A DNA stretch of 26,541 nucleotides from an uncultured Corynebacterium sp. GTDB taxonomy: Bacteria > Actinomycetota > Actinomycetes > Mycobacteriales > Mycobacteriaceae. A program made the translations under genes and the position numbers. The stretch is taken from assembly GCF_943914615.1 (NCBI RefSeq), contig NZ_CALUCS010000024.1, positions 1 to 26,541 on the forward strand, in the 5' to 3' direction. Below, in pieces: positions 15,543-22,611 of this stretch. The notes beneath the pieces were generated by a model, which saw only the letters and a list, made by a program, of their open reading frames with translations, did no database searches and had not been told where the DNA came from. Numbering within the stretch: position 1 is the stretch's first letter; each line of letters starts with the position of its first letter.

Positions 15543-16801
15543 AAGCGCGTGAAGCGCTTAATCAGGCCATCCTCCAAAGCCTTCCAGCCCTTCGCCTCCT
15601 CGTCGAAGGGTGCAGACGGCTGCGCGTCCGACGGGGAGCCCAGCATGTAAGCCAGGTAGTTCTGCAGCTTCGGGTAGCTCAGCAGGATCTTATTCACGCC
15701 GTCGTCACCCGCCCAGTCCGCGGCATCCGCCAGCAGCTCGTAGGCGCGGCCCAGCTGGTCGGTATCCACAGCGTCGAGGGATTCCGAAATGTCGTCGTGC
15801 AGGCCGGCGAAGGAGTACTGGTTCGATTCGTGCACCGTGACTTCCAGCTCACCGGCGTTGGCGGCACTGACCAGATCGCCCCAAGTATCCAGCTCTTCCA
15901 GGTCGTGATCGTGGGCGTCAATAATCCAGCGCACGAGGGCACGAGAGTTCGGGAAGGTGTTGATCTCCCCGTGGCGGCCGAGGAAGCGCGGCTTGTCGCC
16001 GACGTAGCAGCGCAGGGTGTAGACGTACTGGCCGTTCAGGCTGATGCGGATCGGATCGATGCCGGCGTCGGCCCAGATGGTCTTGTCGTAGGGATCGACG
16101 TCCTCGCCGTCGGTGGTCTTGGCCGCAGCCGCCGCCTCGGCCTCCTTTTCCTTCTGGCGCTTTTCGCGGGCCTCCTGGGCCTCGTCGATGCGCTTCTGTG
16201 CGTCCTTCACCTTCTCTTCGTCGACCTCTGGCTCGGTCAGGTGCACTTCGACGTCATCGAGCATGCCCTTCCACCGATCCAGCACGGTGCGGCCAACGCC
16301 AGACCACTCTTCCAAGCCGTTCTGCGACTGGTAGTGGTCCGGCCCGCGGCGCACGTTATCCAGAATGGAGTAGGAGTGGAACCAGTTGTTCACGCTCTTC
16401 AGCCCCAGGACGTTGCCCATGGAACGCAGCAGATCGAAACCGCGGGCAACCGCGGAGGTGGATTCATAGCCCGGGCGCTGAGCCAGCTTGCGGGGTACCT
16501 CGACCAGGCTGATCTTGCCGGTGCGGGTGGGCACCACGTTTGTGACCAAGTCGGATTTGAACTGCGCCCACTTGGGGTGTTCGGCTAGCTCGTTGCGGCC
16601 GCCGTCCTCGAGGAAAGCCAGGAGCTTTGCGGGGGAGTCGAAGACGAAAAGATCGTCGTCATCGCCCAGGAAGCCCTGCCAGCGCTCGCCTTTGACCAGC
16701 CAGTTCGGTGCCCACAGGGTGTACCAGGTGCCGCTGGTGATCTCTAACTCCACGGCGACGATGCCGTTGCCGAATGTCCTCAAGCCATTATCTGCTGCCA
16801 T
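15539..16801 (-). CDS. Internally duplicated protein of unknown function
   Basis: A 420-residue soluble, acidic protein, not recognised. It appears to be two copies of one unit (about 24-180 and 257-415) joined by a charged, coiled-coil-like linker (about 187-245, with QKRIDEAQEAREKRQKEKE). Matching anchors are YTLW / YTLR, FLG (44-46) / FLG (273-275), FDSPAKLLAFL / FPNSRALVRWI, and VNNWFHSYSILDNV / VNKILLSYPKLQNY, at steady offsets of 229-232. No signal peptide or membrane segment is seen. The ATG at 16801 lacks a ribosome-binding site but has TAGAAT 8 nt upstream, compatible with a leaderless message. It is the last gene of the minus-strand group that starts at 18279. Confidence 0.8.
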   Translation of the reverse strand: MAADNGLRTFGNGIVAVELEITSGTWYTLWAPNWLVKGERWQGFLGDDDDLFVFDSPAKLLAFLEDGGRNELAEHPKWAQFKSDLVTNVVPTRTGKISLVEVPRKLAQRPGYESTSAVARGFDLLRSMGNVLGLKSVNNWFHSYSILDNVRRGPDHYQSQNGLEEWSGVGRTVLDRWKGMLDDVEVHLTEPEVDEEKVKDAQKRIDEAQEAREKRQKEKEAEAAAAAKTTDGEDVDPYDKTIWADAGIDPIRISLNGQYVYTLRCYVGDKPRFLGRHGEINTFPNSRALVRWIIDAHDHDLEELDTWGDLVSAANAGELEVTVHESNQYSFAGLHDDISESLDAVDTDQLGRAYELLADAADWAGDDGVNKILLSYPKLQNYLAYMLGSPSDAQPSAPFDEEAKGWKALEDGLIKRFTRF

Positions 16802-16809
16802 GGCTAGGC

Positions 16810-16815
16810 ATTCTA
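16810..16815 (-). promoter_or_regulatory. -10-like TAGAAT placing transcription start at the ATG
   Basis: TAGAAT on the minus strand ends 8 nt before the ATG of the duplicated protein, which has no Shine-Dalgarno sequence. Transcription would begin at or next to the start codon. No good -35 box is visible. Confidence 0.4.
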
Positions 16816-16841
16816 CTAGGTCGGTCTGGTTACGTCGGTGT

Positions 16842-17012
16842 TTAGTCCTGCGTCTGGTCGGCCCGTCGGTTGCGCAGCTCCGCCGTCAGTACCGCGGGCA
16901 CGGTTTCCGGCATTTCGCCCAGGAACTGCGCTGCCAGATACTCGCGCGGCGGGGGAGTGCTCACGATACGCGCCAACCCGCTGCCGTGGGATCGTCCGTT
17001 GATGAGTGGCAT
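16842..17012 (-). CDS. Small 56-residue protein after the NlpC/P60 gene
   Basis: A short open frame from ATG (17010-17012) to TAA (16842-16844) encodes 56 residues, starting MPLINGRSHGSGLARIV and ending RADQTQD. It has a very good ribosome-binding site, GAGGAG with AGGAG at 17019-17023, 6 nt before the ATG. It begins 33 nt after the stop codon of the NlpC/P60 gene on the same strand. Without it the interval would be an unusual 244-bp gap. The product is soluble, with a Pro-rich middle (STPPPREYLAAQFLG) and no cysteine, signal or membrane helix. Function unknown; it may be easily missed because of its size. Confidence 0.65.
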   Translation of the reverse strand: MPLINGRSHGSGLARIVSTPPPREYLAAQFLGEMPETVPAVLTAELRNRRADQTQD

Positions 17013-17045
17013 GTTTTTCTCCTCTTTTCGCCTGTGTCTGTTTAC

Positions 17046-17966
17046 TTAGGCCGCTGTCGGCCGGTAGAAGCCCTTGAACGGCATTCCGATATTGTCTTGC
17101 CTGATGGGGCTGATCTGCACCGGATCACCGGCCTCAATCATGTTCCCGCCGTCGACGATCATCGCCACGTGCCCGTCCCACACCGCCAGATCACCCGCCT
17201 GCAGTTCCGCGCGCGGGATCTGCGGTCCGACCGCCTGCGCGCTCGCCGTGCGCGGCAGATCCACCCCGGCCTGCTGGTAGGCCCACTGCACCAGACCACT
17301 GCAGTCCAGCCCCTTGCCCGGCACCGTCCCGCCCCACTGATACGGAGTTCCCAGGGCCGTCTTCGCCGCGGCTACGGCCTTTTGTGCCTGATCCGTTGGT
17401 GCGCCCGGCGCGCTGTTGTTATCCGGTGACGCTGGCGCCGCAACCTCTGCCGTATCGGGATTCCTGGCAGGCAGCCGCTCGGGAATCTGCTCCTTCTCCA
17501 CCTGCTGCACGTCCAGGGTCAGCCCGCGCAGCTCCTCCTCCAGAGTGTGCACGCGACCTTCCGCCCGCCCGACGTGTCGCACGACCACCGGCATCGCCGC
17601 GCCGAGGCCATTAGCCCAGCCCAGTGGGCCTGCCAAGCCGCTGGTGGCCACCGCCTGGCCGACTTCCCGCACGCAGTCGTCGAAGATGACGCTCAAATCC
17701 CCGATTGCCCGCTCTACGGCCTGGGCTGCCTGCCCCGCCAGCTTGTCCAGTGCTCCGCCTGCACCTAAGGCCTGGGAAACGACCTTGGCCACCGAGTCCA
17801 AGGAGCCGTGGACGTTATCGCCCGCCCGCCCCTGCAGGGCGGAGGCCGCCAGATTCCCTAGATTCTCCAGGCCTCTTACCCCAGAGACGCTGGCGCTGAG
17901 GCCCGGGCTAAAAGGCGAGGGAATCGCCGCGGCCAGTGGAGCTACGAGACTCGCTATGTCCAGCAC
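17046..17966 (-). CDS. NlpC/P60 endopeptidase-like protein
   Basis: A 306-residue protein whose C-terminal third (about 195-306) is an NlpC/P60 cysteine-peptidase domain, usually cleaving D-Glu-mesoDAP bonds in peptidoglycan stem peptides. The triad is seen as Cys222 (LDCSGLVQWAY), His266 (DGHVAMIV) and a likely third residue Glu278 (MIEAGD). The first 150 residues are Ala/Gly-rich and helix-prone, followed by a Pro/Asn linker (165-193). No clear Sec signal peptide is present, which is odd for a wall enzyme. The GTG start at 17966 follows the preceding TGA after one base and has GGGAGG 6 nt upstream, so it is coupled to the small helical protein. Export through a type VII route is possible but unproven. 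Confidence 0.88.
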   Translation of the reverse strand: MLDIASLVAPLAAAIPSPFSPGLSASVSGVRGLENLGNLAASALQGRAGDNVHGSLDSVAKVVSQALGAGGALDKLAGQAAQAVERAIGDLSVIFDDCVREVGQAVATSGLAGPLGWANGLGAAMPVVVRHVGRAEGRVHTLEEELRGLTLDVQQVEKEQIPERLPARNPDTAEVAAPASPDNNSAPGAPTDQAQKAVAAAKTALGTPYQWGGTVPGKGLDCSGLVQWAYQQAGVDLPRTASAQAVGPQIPRAELQAGDLAVWDGHVAMIVDGGNMIEAGDPVQISPIRQDNIGMPFKGFYRPTAA

Positions 17967-17967
17967 T

Positions 17968-18279
17968 TCAGACCTCCCTCAACCCGCTGAAGGCGTGGGA
18001 ATATTCGCCCTCGTGTCCGTCTAGTCCGCGCTGAACGCTCCCCAGGGCAAACGTGGCGTCATTAAAGTAACTTTCCGCATCCCGCAACAATCCATCGTGG
18101 GCGTTCCGCGCCGTGGATAGTGCCCGTAGAAAATCCTTTAGCGCCGGCGGCGCCACCATACCCACGGCGCCGTGCAGCGGCGCGGCCTTTCCCTGCAGCG
18201 CCGTACTCACGTCCAGTGCGCGGCTTCTTAGCTTCCCGATTAGTTCCGAATCGGCTGCTAACGCATCCCCTGAAAGCAT
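17968..18279 (-). CDS. Small helical protein, possible ESX/type VII-like partner
   Basis: A 103-residue protein, almost wholly helix-prone, without signal peptide, cysteine or membrane segment. A mid-protein break (HGAVGMVAPPALKDF, residues 36-50) could separate two helices, as in WXG100/EspC-like proteins, but no WXG is present and no YxxxD/E export motif is found. The ATG at 18279 has GGGGAGGGG close upstream. It is directly followed (one base) by the NlpC/P60 gene, so it may be a partner, chaperone or inhibitor of that hydrolase. The family assignment is inference only. Confidence 0.7.
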   Translation of the reverse strand: MLSGDALAADSELIGKLRSRALDVSTALQGKAAPLHGAVGMVAPPALKDFLRALSTARNAHDGLLRDAESYFNDATFALGSVQRGLDGHEGEYSHAFSGLREV

Positions 18280-18353
18280 GAACCCCTCCCCAAAAACACT
18301 CTGCAGCTTCTTTAGACTCCACCGCGGCGCAAAAGGTTCAATTGCGGATCAAC

Positions 18354-18359
18354 TAAAGT
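18354..18359 (+). promoter_or_regulatory. -10-like TAAAGT 8 nt before upp
   Basis: TAAAGT ends 8 nt before the upp ATG, again the spacing expected for a leaderless message. A GGGGA sequence also sits in that interval, so a normal leader from an unseen promoter remains possible. Confidence 0.3.
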
Positions 18360-18367
18360 GGGGAACC

Positions 18368-19006
18368 ATGGAAATTCAGGTGGTTAATCATCCGCTCGTC
18401 GCCTCCCGGCTCAGCATCATGCGCGACAAGAACAGCGACAACGCACAGTTCCGCGCCGCTTTGTCCGACCTGGGGGCCATGCTGATCTACGAAGCCTCGG
18501 CGGATCTGGTGGTGGAACACTTTGAGCTCGAAACCCCCGTCGCCACCACCACGGGCACGCGGCTGGAAAAGCCCCCGATCATCGTGCCCGTCATCCGCGC
18601 CGGCCTGGGCATGATCGACCCGGCGCTGTCCATGATTCCCGACGCGCAAGTTGGCTTTATCGGCATGGCCCGCGACGAAACCACTCACGAGCCCGTGCCC
18701 TACCTGGAGGCACTGCCGGACGACCTCAGCGACCAGCCGGTGTTCCTGGTCGACCCGATGCTCGCCACCGGTGGCTCGCTGCTGCACGCCATCCGTCTCC
18801 TGGAGGACCGCGGCGCCAACGACATCACCTGTGTGTGCATGGTCTCCGCCCAGCCGGGTGTGGATGCGCTGGTGGAGGCCAACGTGAGTGTGCGCCGGCT
18901 GTTCACCGCAACCATCGACCCCAGCCTGAACAAAGAAGCGTATATCGTTCCTGGCCTGGGAGATGCTGGCGACCGCCTATACGGCCCCCGAAACATCGAC
19001 CTTTAG
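18368..19006 (+). CDS. upp: Uracil phosphoribosyltransferase
   Basis: Makes UMP from uracil and PRPP in pyrimidine salvage. At 212 residues it is the normal family length. The start MEIQVVNHPLVASRLSIMRD is typical of Upp, PVIRAGLGM matches the conserved Arg-Ala-Gly loop, and the PRPP-binding loop is FLVDPMLATGGSL (about 126-138). The end IVPGLGDAGDRLYG is also characteristic. The ATG at 18368 was chosen by family start; an open frame reaching back to 18113 would overlap the divergent gene. It diverges from the NlpC/P60 group and its last 30 nt overlap the end of pmmB on the other strand. Confidence 0.97.
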   Translation: MEIQVVNHPLVASRLSIMRDKNSDNAQFRAALSDLGAMLIYEASADLVVEHFELETPVATTTGTRLEKPPIIVPVIRAGLGMIDPALSMIPDAQVGFIGMARDETTHEPVPYLEALPDDLSDQPVFLVDPMLATGGSLLHAIRLLEDRGANDITCVCMVSAQPGVDALVEANVSVRRLFTATIDPSLNKEAYIVPGLGDAGDRLYGPRNIDL

Positions 19007-20512
19007 GCGCTCCAGCAGTTCCTCCACTGCCTTCGCGTCCGCACCCGGTTCCGCGCTGGCCTCCAAATAGAACTTCGCCTTTGGCTCGGTGCCGGACGCT
19101 CGGGCCACCACGCGCAGCCCCATATCCCCGGCAGTGGCCACCAGACGCACGCCGTCGGTGCGGTTGCCCGCGGAATCCTCGATCGGCCCTGCTTGCATGG
19201 CCGCACCCGCGAGCTTGGCCGGAGGGTTCTCCGCCCAGCGCGCGATCAGCTCTTGTGCTTGCTCCGCACTGTCGAAACGGGCGCTGACCTGCGCAGTCCG
19301 GAACACTCCATAGGTGGCCTCGATGTCATCCAGCTCGGCGGCCAGATCCGTCTCGGCCGCCCACGCCGCCGCGATCAACGCCGTCGCAATGCCGTCCTTG
19401 TCCGCCACGATGTGCGGCGCGGGCGCGGTGCCGATCGCCTCCTCGTAGGCAAAGGCCAGCTCACCGGGCCGATTGTCGGCAGCACGCGCCAGGTTCTTAA
19501 AGCCAGTCAGCGTCTCCACATAGTCCCAGCCCTCGGCGCGCGCCATGCGTCCCAGCAGCTGCGAGCTGACCACCGTTGTCGCCACTACAGGTTTTTTCTT
19601 TGTGGACGCCCCTACGCCCGCCAACACCCGGCGCGCCAGCAAGGGGCCGGCCTCGTCGCCGCGCAGCATGTGATAATCGCCGTCCGCGCGCTTAAGCCCC
19701 AGCATGCAGCGGTCCGCATCCGGATCCAGCGCGATCAGCAGGTCAGCGTTGATGGCGTGGGCCTCTTCCAGCAGTGCGTCGGTGGCGCCCGGCTCCTCCG
19801 GGTTGGGGAAGTCCACAGTCGGGAAGGTTGGGTCCGGCCAGCGCTGCGAGGCCACCGCGTGCACGTTGCCGAAGCCGTTCTCACGCAAGGCCCACTCCAG
19901 GGCGTTGCCGCCCACGCCGTGCATGGGGGTGTAGAGGATCTTCAGCTTCCGCCGTGGCGCCAGCTCCGCCTGGCGGCCGGTGGCCGCTAGGGTGCTCAGC
20001 TCGGTGACGTAGCCGGAGACCACGGACAGGTCTACAGACTTCGCCTCGGAGCGGGGGATCTTCGCTGCGTCGCTGGGCTGGGCGGCAATGTGTTCCTCGA
20101 TCTGCCGGTCGGCGGGGGAGACCAGCTGTGCTCCGCCGTCCAGGTACAGCTTGTAGCCGTTGTCCTGCGCGGGATTGTGCGAGGCGGTGATCTGCACGCC
20201 CACGTCCATGCGCCGGGAGCGCACCAGCCACGCCAACACTGGGGTGGGGGAGGGCTCCGCGATGAGGGTCACGTCGAAGCCTGCGCCGGCGAAGGTTTCC
20301 GCCGTCGCGCGGGCTAGAGCGTGGGAGGCGTAGCGGGCGTCATAGCCCACAGCCGCACGAAAAACCCCGTCGGCGCGCAAGGGGCGCTTCCGCTCCTTGA
20401 GCCACGCAGCCACACCGGCCGTGGCGCGGGTGGCGGTGCCGACGTTCATCTCGTCTGGGCCGGGGCCGATCTTGGCGCGCAGGCCGGCGGTGCCGAACTT
20501 CAACTGGCTCAT
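18977..20512 (-). CDS. pmmB: Phosphomannomutase/phosphoglucomutase
   Basis: An alpha-D-phosphohexomutase of 511 residues interconverting hexose 1- and 6-phosphates, giving precursors for cell-wall glycans or glycogen. The phosphoserine loop is TASHNP with Ser111, the metal-binding loop is DPDADR (263-268), the sugar-binding region contains YEEAIGTA, and the C-terminal phosphate-binding site is RASGTEPK. Its ATG overlaps the stop codon of the nucleoside phosphorylase gene by 4 nt (20509-20512), so the two are translationally coupled. A ribose-phosphate mutase (PGM2-like) activity would link it well to phosphorolysis of nucleosides and should be considered. The 3' end overlaps upp tail to tail. 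Confidence 0.93.
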   Translation of the reverse strand: MSQLKFGTAGLRAKIGPGPDEMNVGTATRATAGVAAWLKERKRPLRADGVFRAAVGYDARYASHALARATAETFAGAGFDVTLIAEPSPTPVLAWLVRSRRMDVGVQITASHNPAQDNGYKLYLDGGAQLVSPADRQIEEHIAAQPSDAAKIPRSEAKSVDLSVVSGYVTELSTLAATGRQAELAPRRKLKILYTPMHGVGGNALEWALRENGFGNVHAVASQRWPDPTFPTVDFPNPEEPGATDALLEEAHAINADLLIALDPDADRCMLGLKRADGDYHMLRGDEAGPLLARRVLAGVGASTKKKPVVATTVVSSQLLGRMARAEGWDYVETLTGFKNLARAADNRPGELAFAYEEAIGTAPAPHIVADKDGIATALIAAAWAAETDLAAELDDIEATYGVFRTAQVSARFDSAEQAQELIARWAENPPAKLAGAAMQAGPIEDSAGNRTDGVRLVATAGDMGLRVVARASGTEPKAKFYLEASAEPGADAKAVEELLERLKVDVSGAV

Positions 20513-21321
20513 AGGTTGTTCACCAGCTCGCCGAGCAGCTTGCCTATGTCGTTGGCGGCTTCCTTGCCCGCCTGCAGGACTTCCTCGTGGTTCAGGGCCT
20601 CGCCCGTTACCCCCGCGGCCAGGTTCGTGACCAGCGAGATTCCCAGCACGTCCACGTCCGCCTCACGCGCGGCGATCGTCTCGTAGACCGTGGACATGCC
20701 CACCAAGCCGGCGCCCAGGGTGCGCAGCATGTGGATCTCCGCCGGGGTTTCGTACTGCGGTCCAGGCATCATCGCGTACACGGCCTCGCGCATGCCGGGG
20801 CGCAGCTTCTGCACCTTGGCGCGCAGCTCGGGGCTGTAGGCATCCACCAGGTTCACGAAGTTCGCGCCTGTCAGGGGCGTCTTGGCGGTGAAGTTAATGT
20901 GGTCGGCGATCAGCACTGGCTCGCCGACGGTCATGCCCTCGGTCAGGCCACCCGCGGCGTTGGTCAGAACGAGAGTCTGCACCCCCGCAGCCGCGGCGGT
21001 GCGGACTGCATGGGCAGTGCGCCATAGCTCGTGGCCCTCGTAGGCATGTGTGCGACCCAGTAGCACTAGCACGTTTCGGTTGCCGATACGGGCGCTGCGG
21101 ACCGTGCCGCCGTGCCCCTGCGCGGTCGGCGCCAGGAAGCCCGGAAGCTCCGACATCGGGAACTCCTGCAGGTCTTCCGCGCCTTCGCACAGCACGTCAG
21201 CGGCGGGGCGCCACCCCGAGCCGAGTACTACGGCACAGTCGTAGGAATCGAGGCCGGTGCGCTCCTTCAGCGCCGCCGCAGCCTCTGCGGCCAATTCATA
21301 AGGATTTGGGGAAGCAGTCAT
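20509..21321 (-). CDS. deoD: Purine nucleoside phosphorylase (trimeric, PNP class)
   Basis: Splits inosine and guanosine (and deoxy forms) with phosphate into base and (deoxy)ribose 1-phosphate. The 270-residue protein shows GSGW (34-37), AQGHGG, GRTHAYEGH (89-97), TNAAGG (120-125), GPQYETPAEI (187-196), GMSTVYE (208-214) and TN (232-233). Tyr190, Glu191 and Asn233 align with Phe200, Glu201 and Asn243 of human PNP, which contact the nucleoside. The ATG at 21321 was chosen because the conserved start lies there. Open frame continues to 22056 but only as antisense to the amidohydrolase. No ribosome-binding site is visible; TATTCT lies 8 nt upstream. The symbol punA is also used. Confidence 0.95.
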   Translation of the reverse strand: MTASPNPYELAAEAAAALKERTGLDSYDCAVVLGSGWRPAADVLCEGAEDLQEFPMSELPGFLAPTAQGHGGTVRSARIGNRNVLVLLGRTHAYEGHELWRTAHAVRTAAAAGVQTLVLTNAAGGLTEGMTVGEPVLIADHINFTAKTPLTGANFVNLVDAYSPELRAKVQKLRPGMREAVYAMMPGPQYETPAEIHMLRTLGAGLVGMSTVYETIAAREADVDVLGISLVTNLAAGVTGEALNHEEVLQAGKEAANDIGKLLGELVNNL

Positions 21322-21329
21322 GCCAACCA

Positions 21330-21335
21330 AGAATA
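21330..21335 (-). promoter_or_regulatory. -10-like TATTCT 8 nt before the PNP start
   Basis: On the minus strand TATTCT ends 8 nt before the ATG, and no Shine-Dalgarno sequence lies between. A leaderless message is the simplest reading. The facing amidohydrolase gene starts only 57 nt away, so the two promoters are back to back. Confidence 0.4.
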
Positions 21336-21378
21336 CCGCAGGCGCTAGACTAGACAGGTCAGTAAAAGTGAGAGGGAC

Positions 21379-22611
21379 GTGAGTATTCAAGTGCAAGATG
21401 GCACACAGGAACGCGCGCAGGAAAGCAGCACCCATTCTGTCGCCCAGTTCGTGCAGAACTGGACGCGGGACAACGCACAGCGGGTCATCGACTGGCGCCG
21501 TCACCTGCACCGTAACCCCGAGCTGTCGCACATGGAGACGGAGACCACCCGCTTCCTTTCCGCGGAGCTCGAGCGTGCCGGGCTGCAGCCCGTGGCTCTT
21601 CCCTCCACGGGCCTGATCGCCGACATTGGCCCCGTGGGCGCTCCCCGCATCGCCTTCCGCGGTGACATCGACGCGCTGCCATTGCAGGAGGTCACAGGCC
21701 TCGACTACGCCTCCGAGGTGCCGGGGGTTATGCACGCCTGCGGTCACGACATCCACACCACGATCGTGCTGGGGCTGGCCGTCGCCCTTGCCGACTTTGT
21801 TGACGCCCACGGGGAGGATGCCCTGGGGATCCAGGTTCGCTTTATCTTCCAGCCCGCCGAGGAAGTCATGGACGGCGGCGCGGTAGACGTCATCGAGGCC
21901 GGGGCGCTCAACGGTGTGTCCCGCATCTTTGCCGTCCACTGCGAGCCGAAGCTGCGCACCGGTGAGATCGGCGTGCGCACCGGTGCGATCACCTCCGCCA
22001 GCGACGTGGTGGAGATCATCCTGCGCGGCCACGGCGGCCACACCTCCCGGCCGCACCTGGCGGCGGATCTGGTGTACACCGCAGGCCTGATTGCCTCGCA
22101 GTTGCCGGGCCTGCTGTCCCGCACCGTGGACCCACGCACCGGCACGGTGCTGACCTTCGGCGCAATCAACGGCGGCTCCACCTTCAACGCAATTCCGCAG
22201 GAGGTCCGCCTGCTCGGTACGTTCCGCACCGCGGAGGTTGGAGTGTGGCGTCGTGGCGAAGAAACCCTGCGAGAACTTCTAGAGCACCTGGTGGCGCCCA
22301 CCGGGGCCGAGCTCGAGCTGCGCTACACCAAGGGCGTGCCACCGGTGATGAACGACGACGTCTCCACCGCCGCGCTCGCGCAGGCCGTCAAGGACGTGGA
22401 TCCGAACGCGCTGAAGGAGGCCCCGCAATCCACCGGCGGCGAGGACTTCAGCTGGTACCTGGAGCACGTCCCGGGCTCCATGGCGCGCCTGGGCGCGTGG
22501 ACTGGCAAGGGGGAGCGCCCCGACCTGCACCAGCCGGACATCGTGTTCGACGAGCGCGCCCTCGGCATCGGCATCCGCCTGTTCGCCGGGGTTATTGACC
22601 AGTTCCGTTAA
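21379..22611 (+). CDS. M20-family amidohydrolase/peptidase
   Basis: A 410-residue metal-dependent amidohydrolase of the M20D type (N-acyl-amino-acid or IAA-conjugate hydrolase-like), probably cytoplasmic. Seen are HRNPELSHMETET (44-56), the metal motif GDIDALPLQE, MHACGHDIHTT (118-128), the catalytic pair FQPAEE (161-162), GHGGHTSRPH in the dimer domain and GGEDFSWYL near the end. The GTG at 21379 follows AGAGGG with only 2 nt spacing; GTG 21391 is an alternative. It diverges from the nucleoside phosphorylase gene, the same order as amiB1 and deoD in mycobacteria. The substrate is unknown. Its last 20 nt overlap the facing DUF1707 gene. Confidence 0.92.
   Translation: MSIQVQDGTQERAQESSTHSVAQFVQNWTRDNAQRVIDWRRHLHRNPELSHMETETTRFLSAELERAGLQPVALPSTGLIADIGPVGAPRIAFRGDIDALPLQEVTGLDYASEVPGVMHACGHDIHTTIVLGLAVALADFVDAHGEDALGIQVRFIFQPAEEVMDGGAVDVIEAGALNGVSRIFAVHCEPKLRTGEIGVRTGAITSASDVVEIILRGHGGHTSRPHLAADLVYTAGLIASQLPGLLSRTVDPRTGTVLTFGAINGGSTFNAIPQEVRLLGTFRTAEVGVWRRGEETLRELLEHLVAPTGAELELRYTKGVPPVMNDDVSTAALAQAVKDVDPNALKEAPQSTGGEDFSWYLEHVPGSMARLGAWTGKGERPDLHQPDIVFDERALGIGIRLFAGVIDQFR

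Noticed and set aside
17968..18279. Firm WXG100 assignment of the 103-residue protein
   Set aside because: No WXG turn and no YxxxD/E signal; only size, helicity and context suggest it, so it was kept as a hypothesis.
18113..18367. Upstream extension of upp
   Set aside because: It would overlap the divergent 103-residue gene; the family start MEIQVVNHP is at 18368.
21322..22056. Upstream extension of the nucleoside phosphorylase gene
   Set aside because: The added 245 residues are antisense to the amidohydrolase and unlike any PNP.
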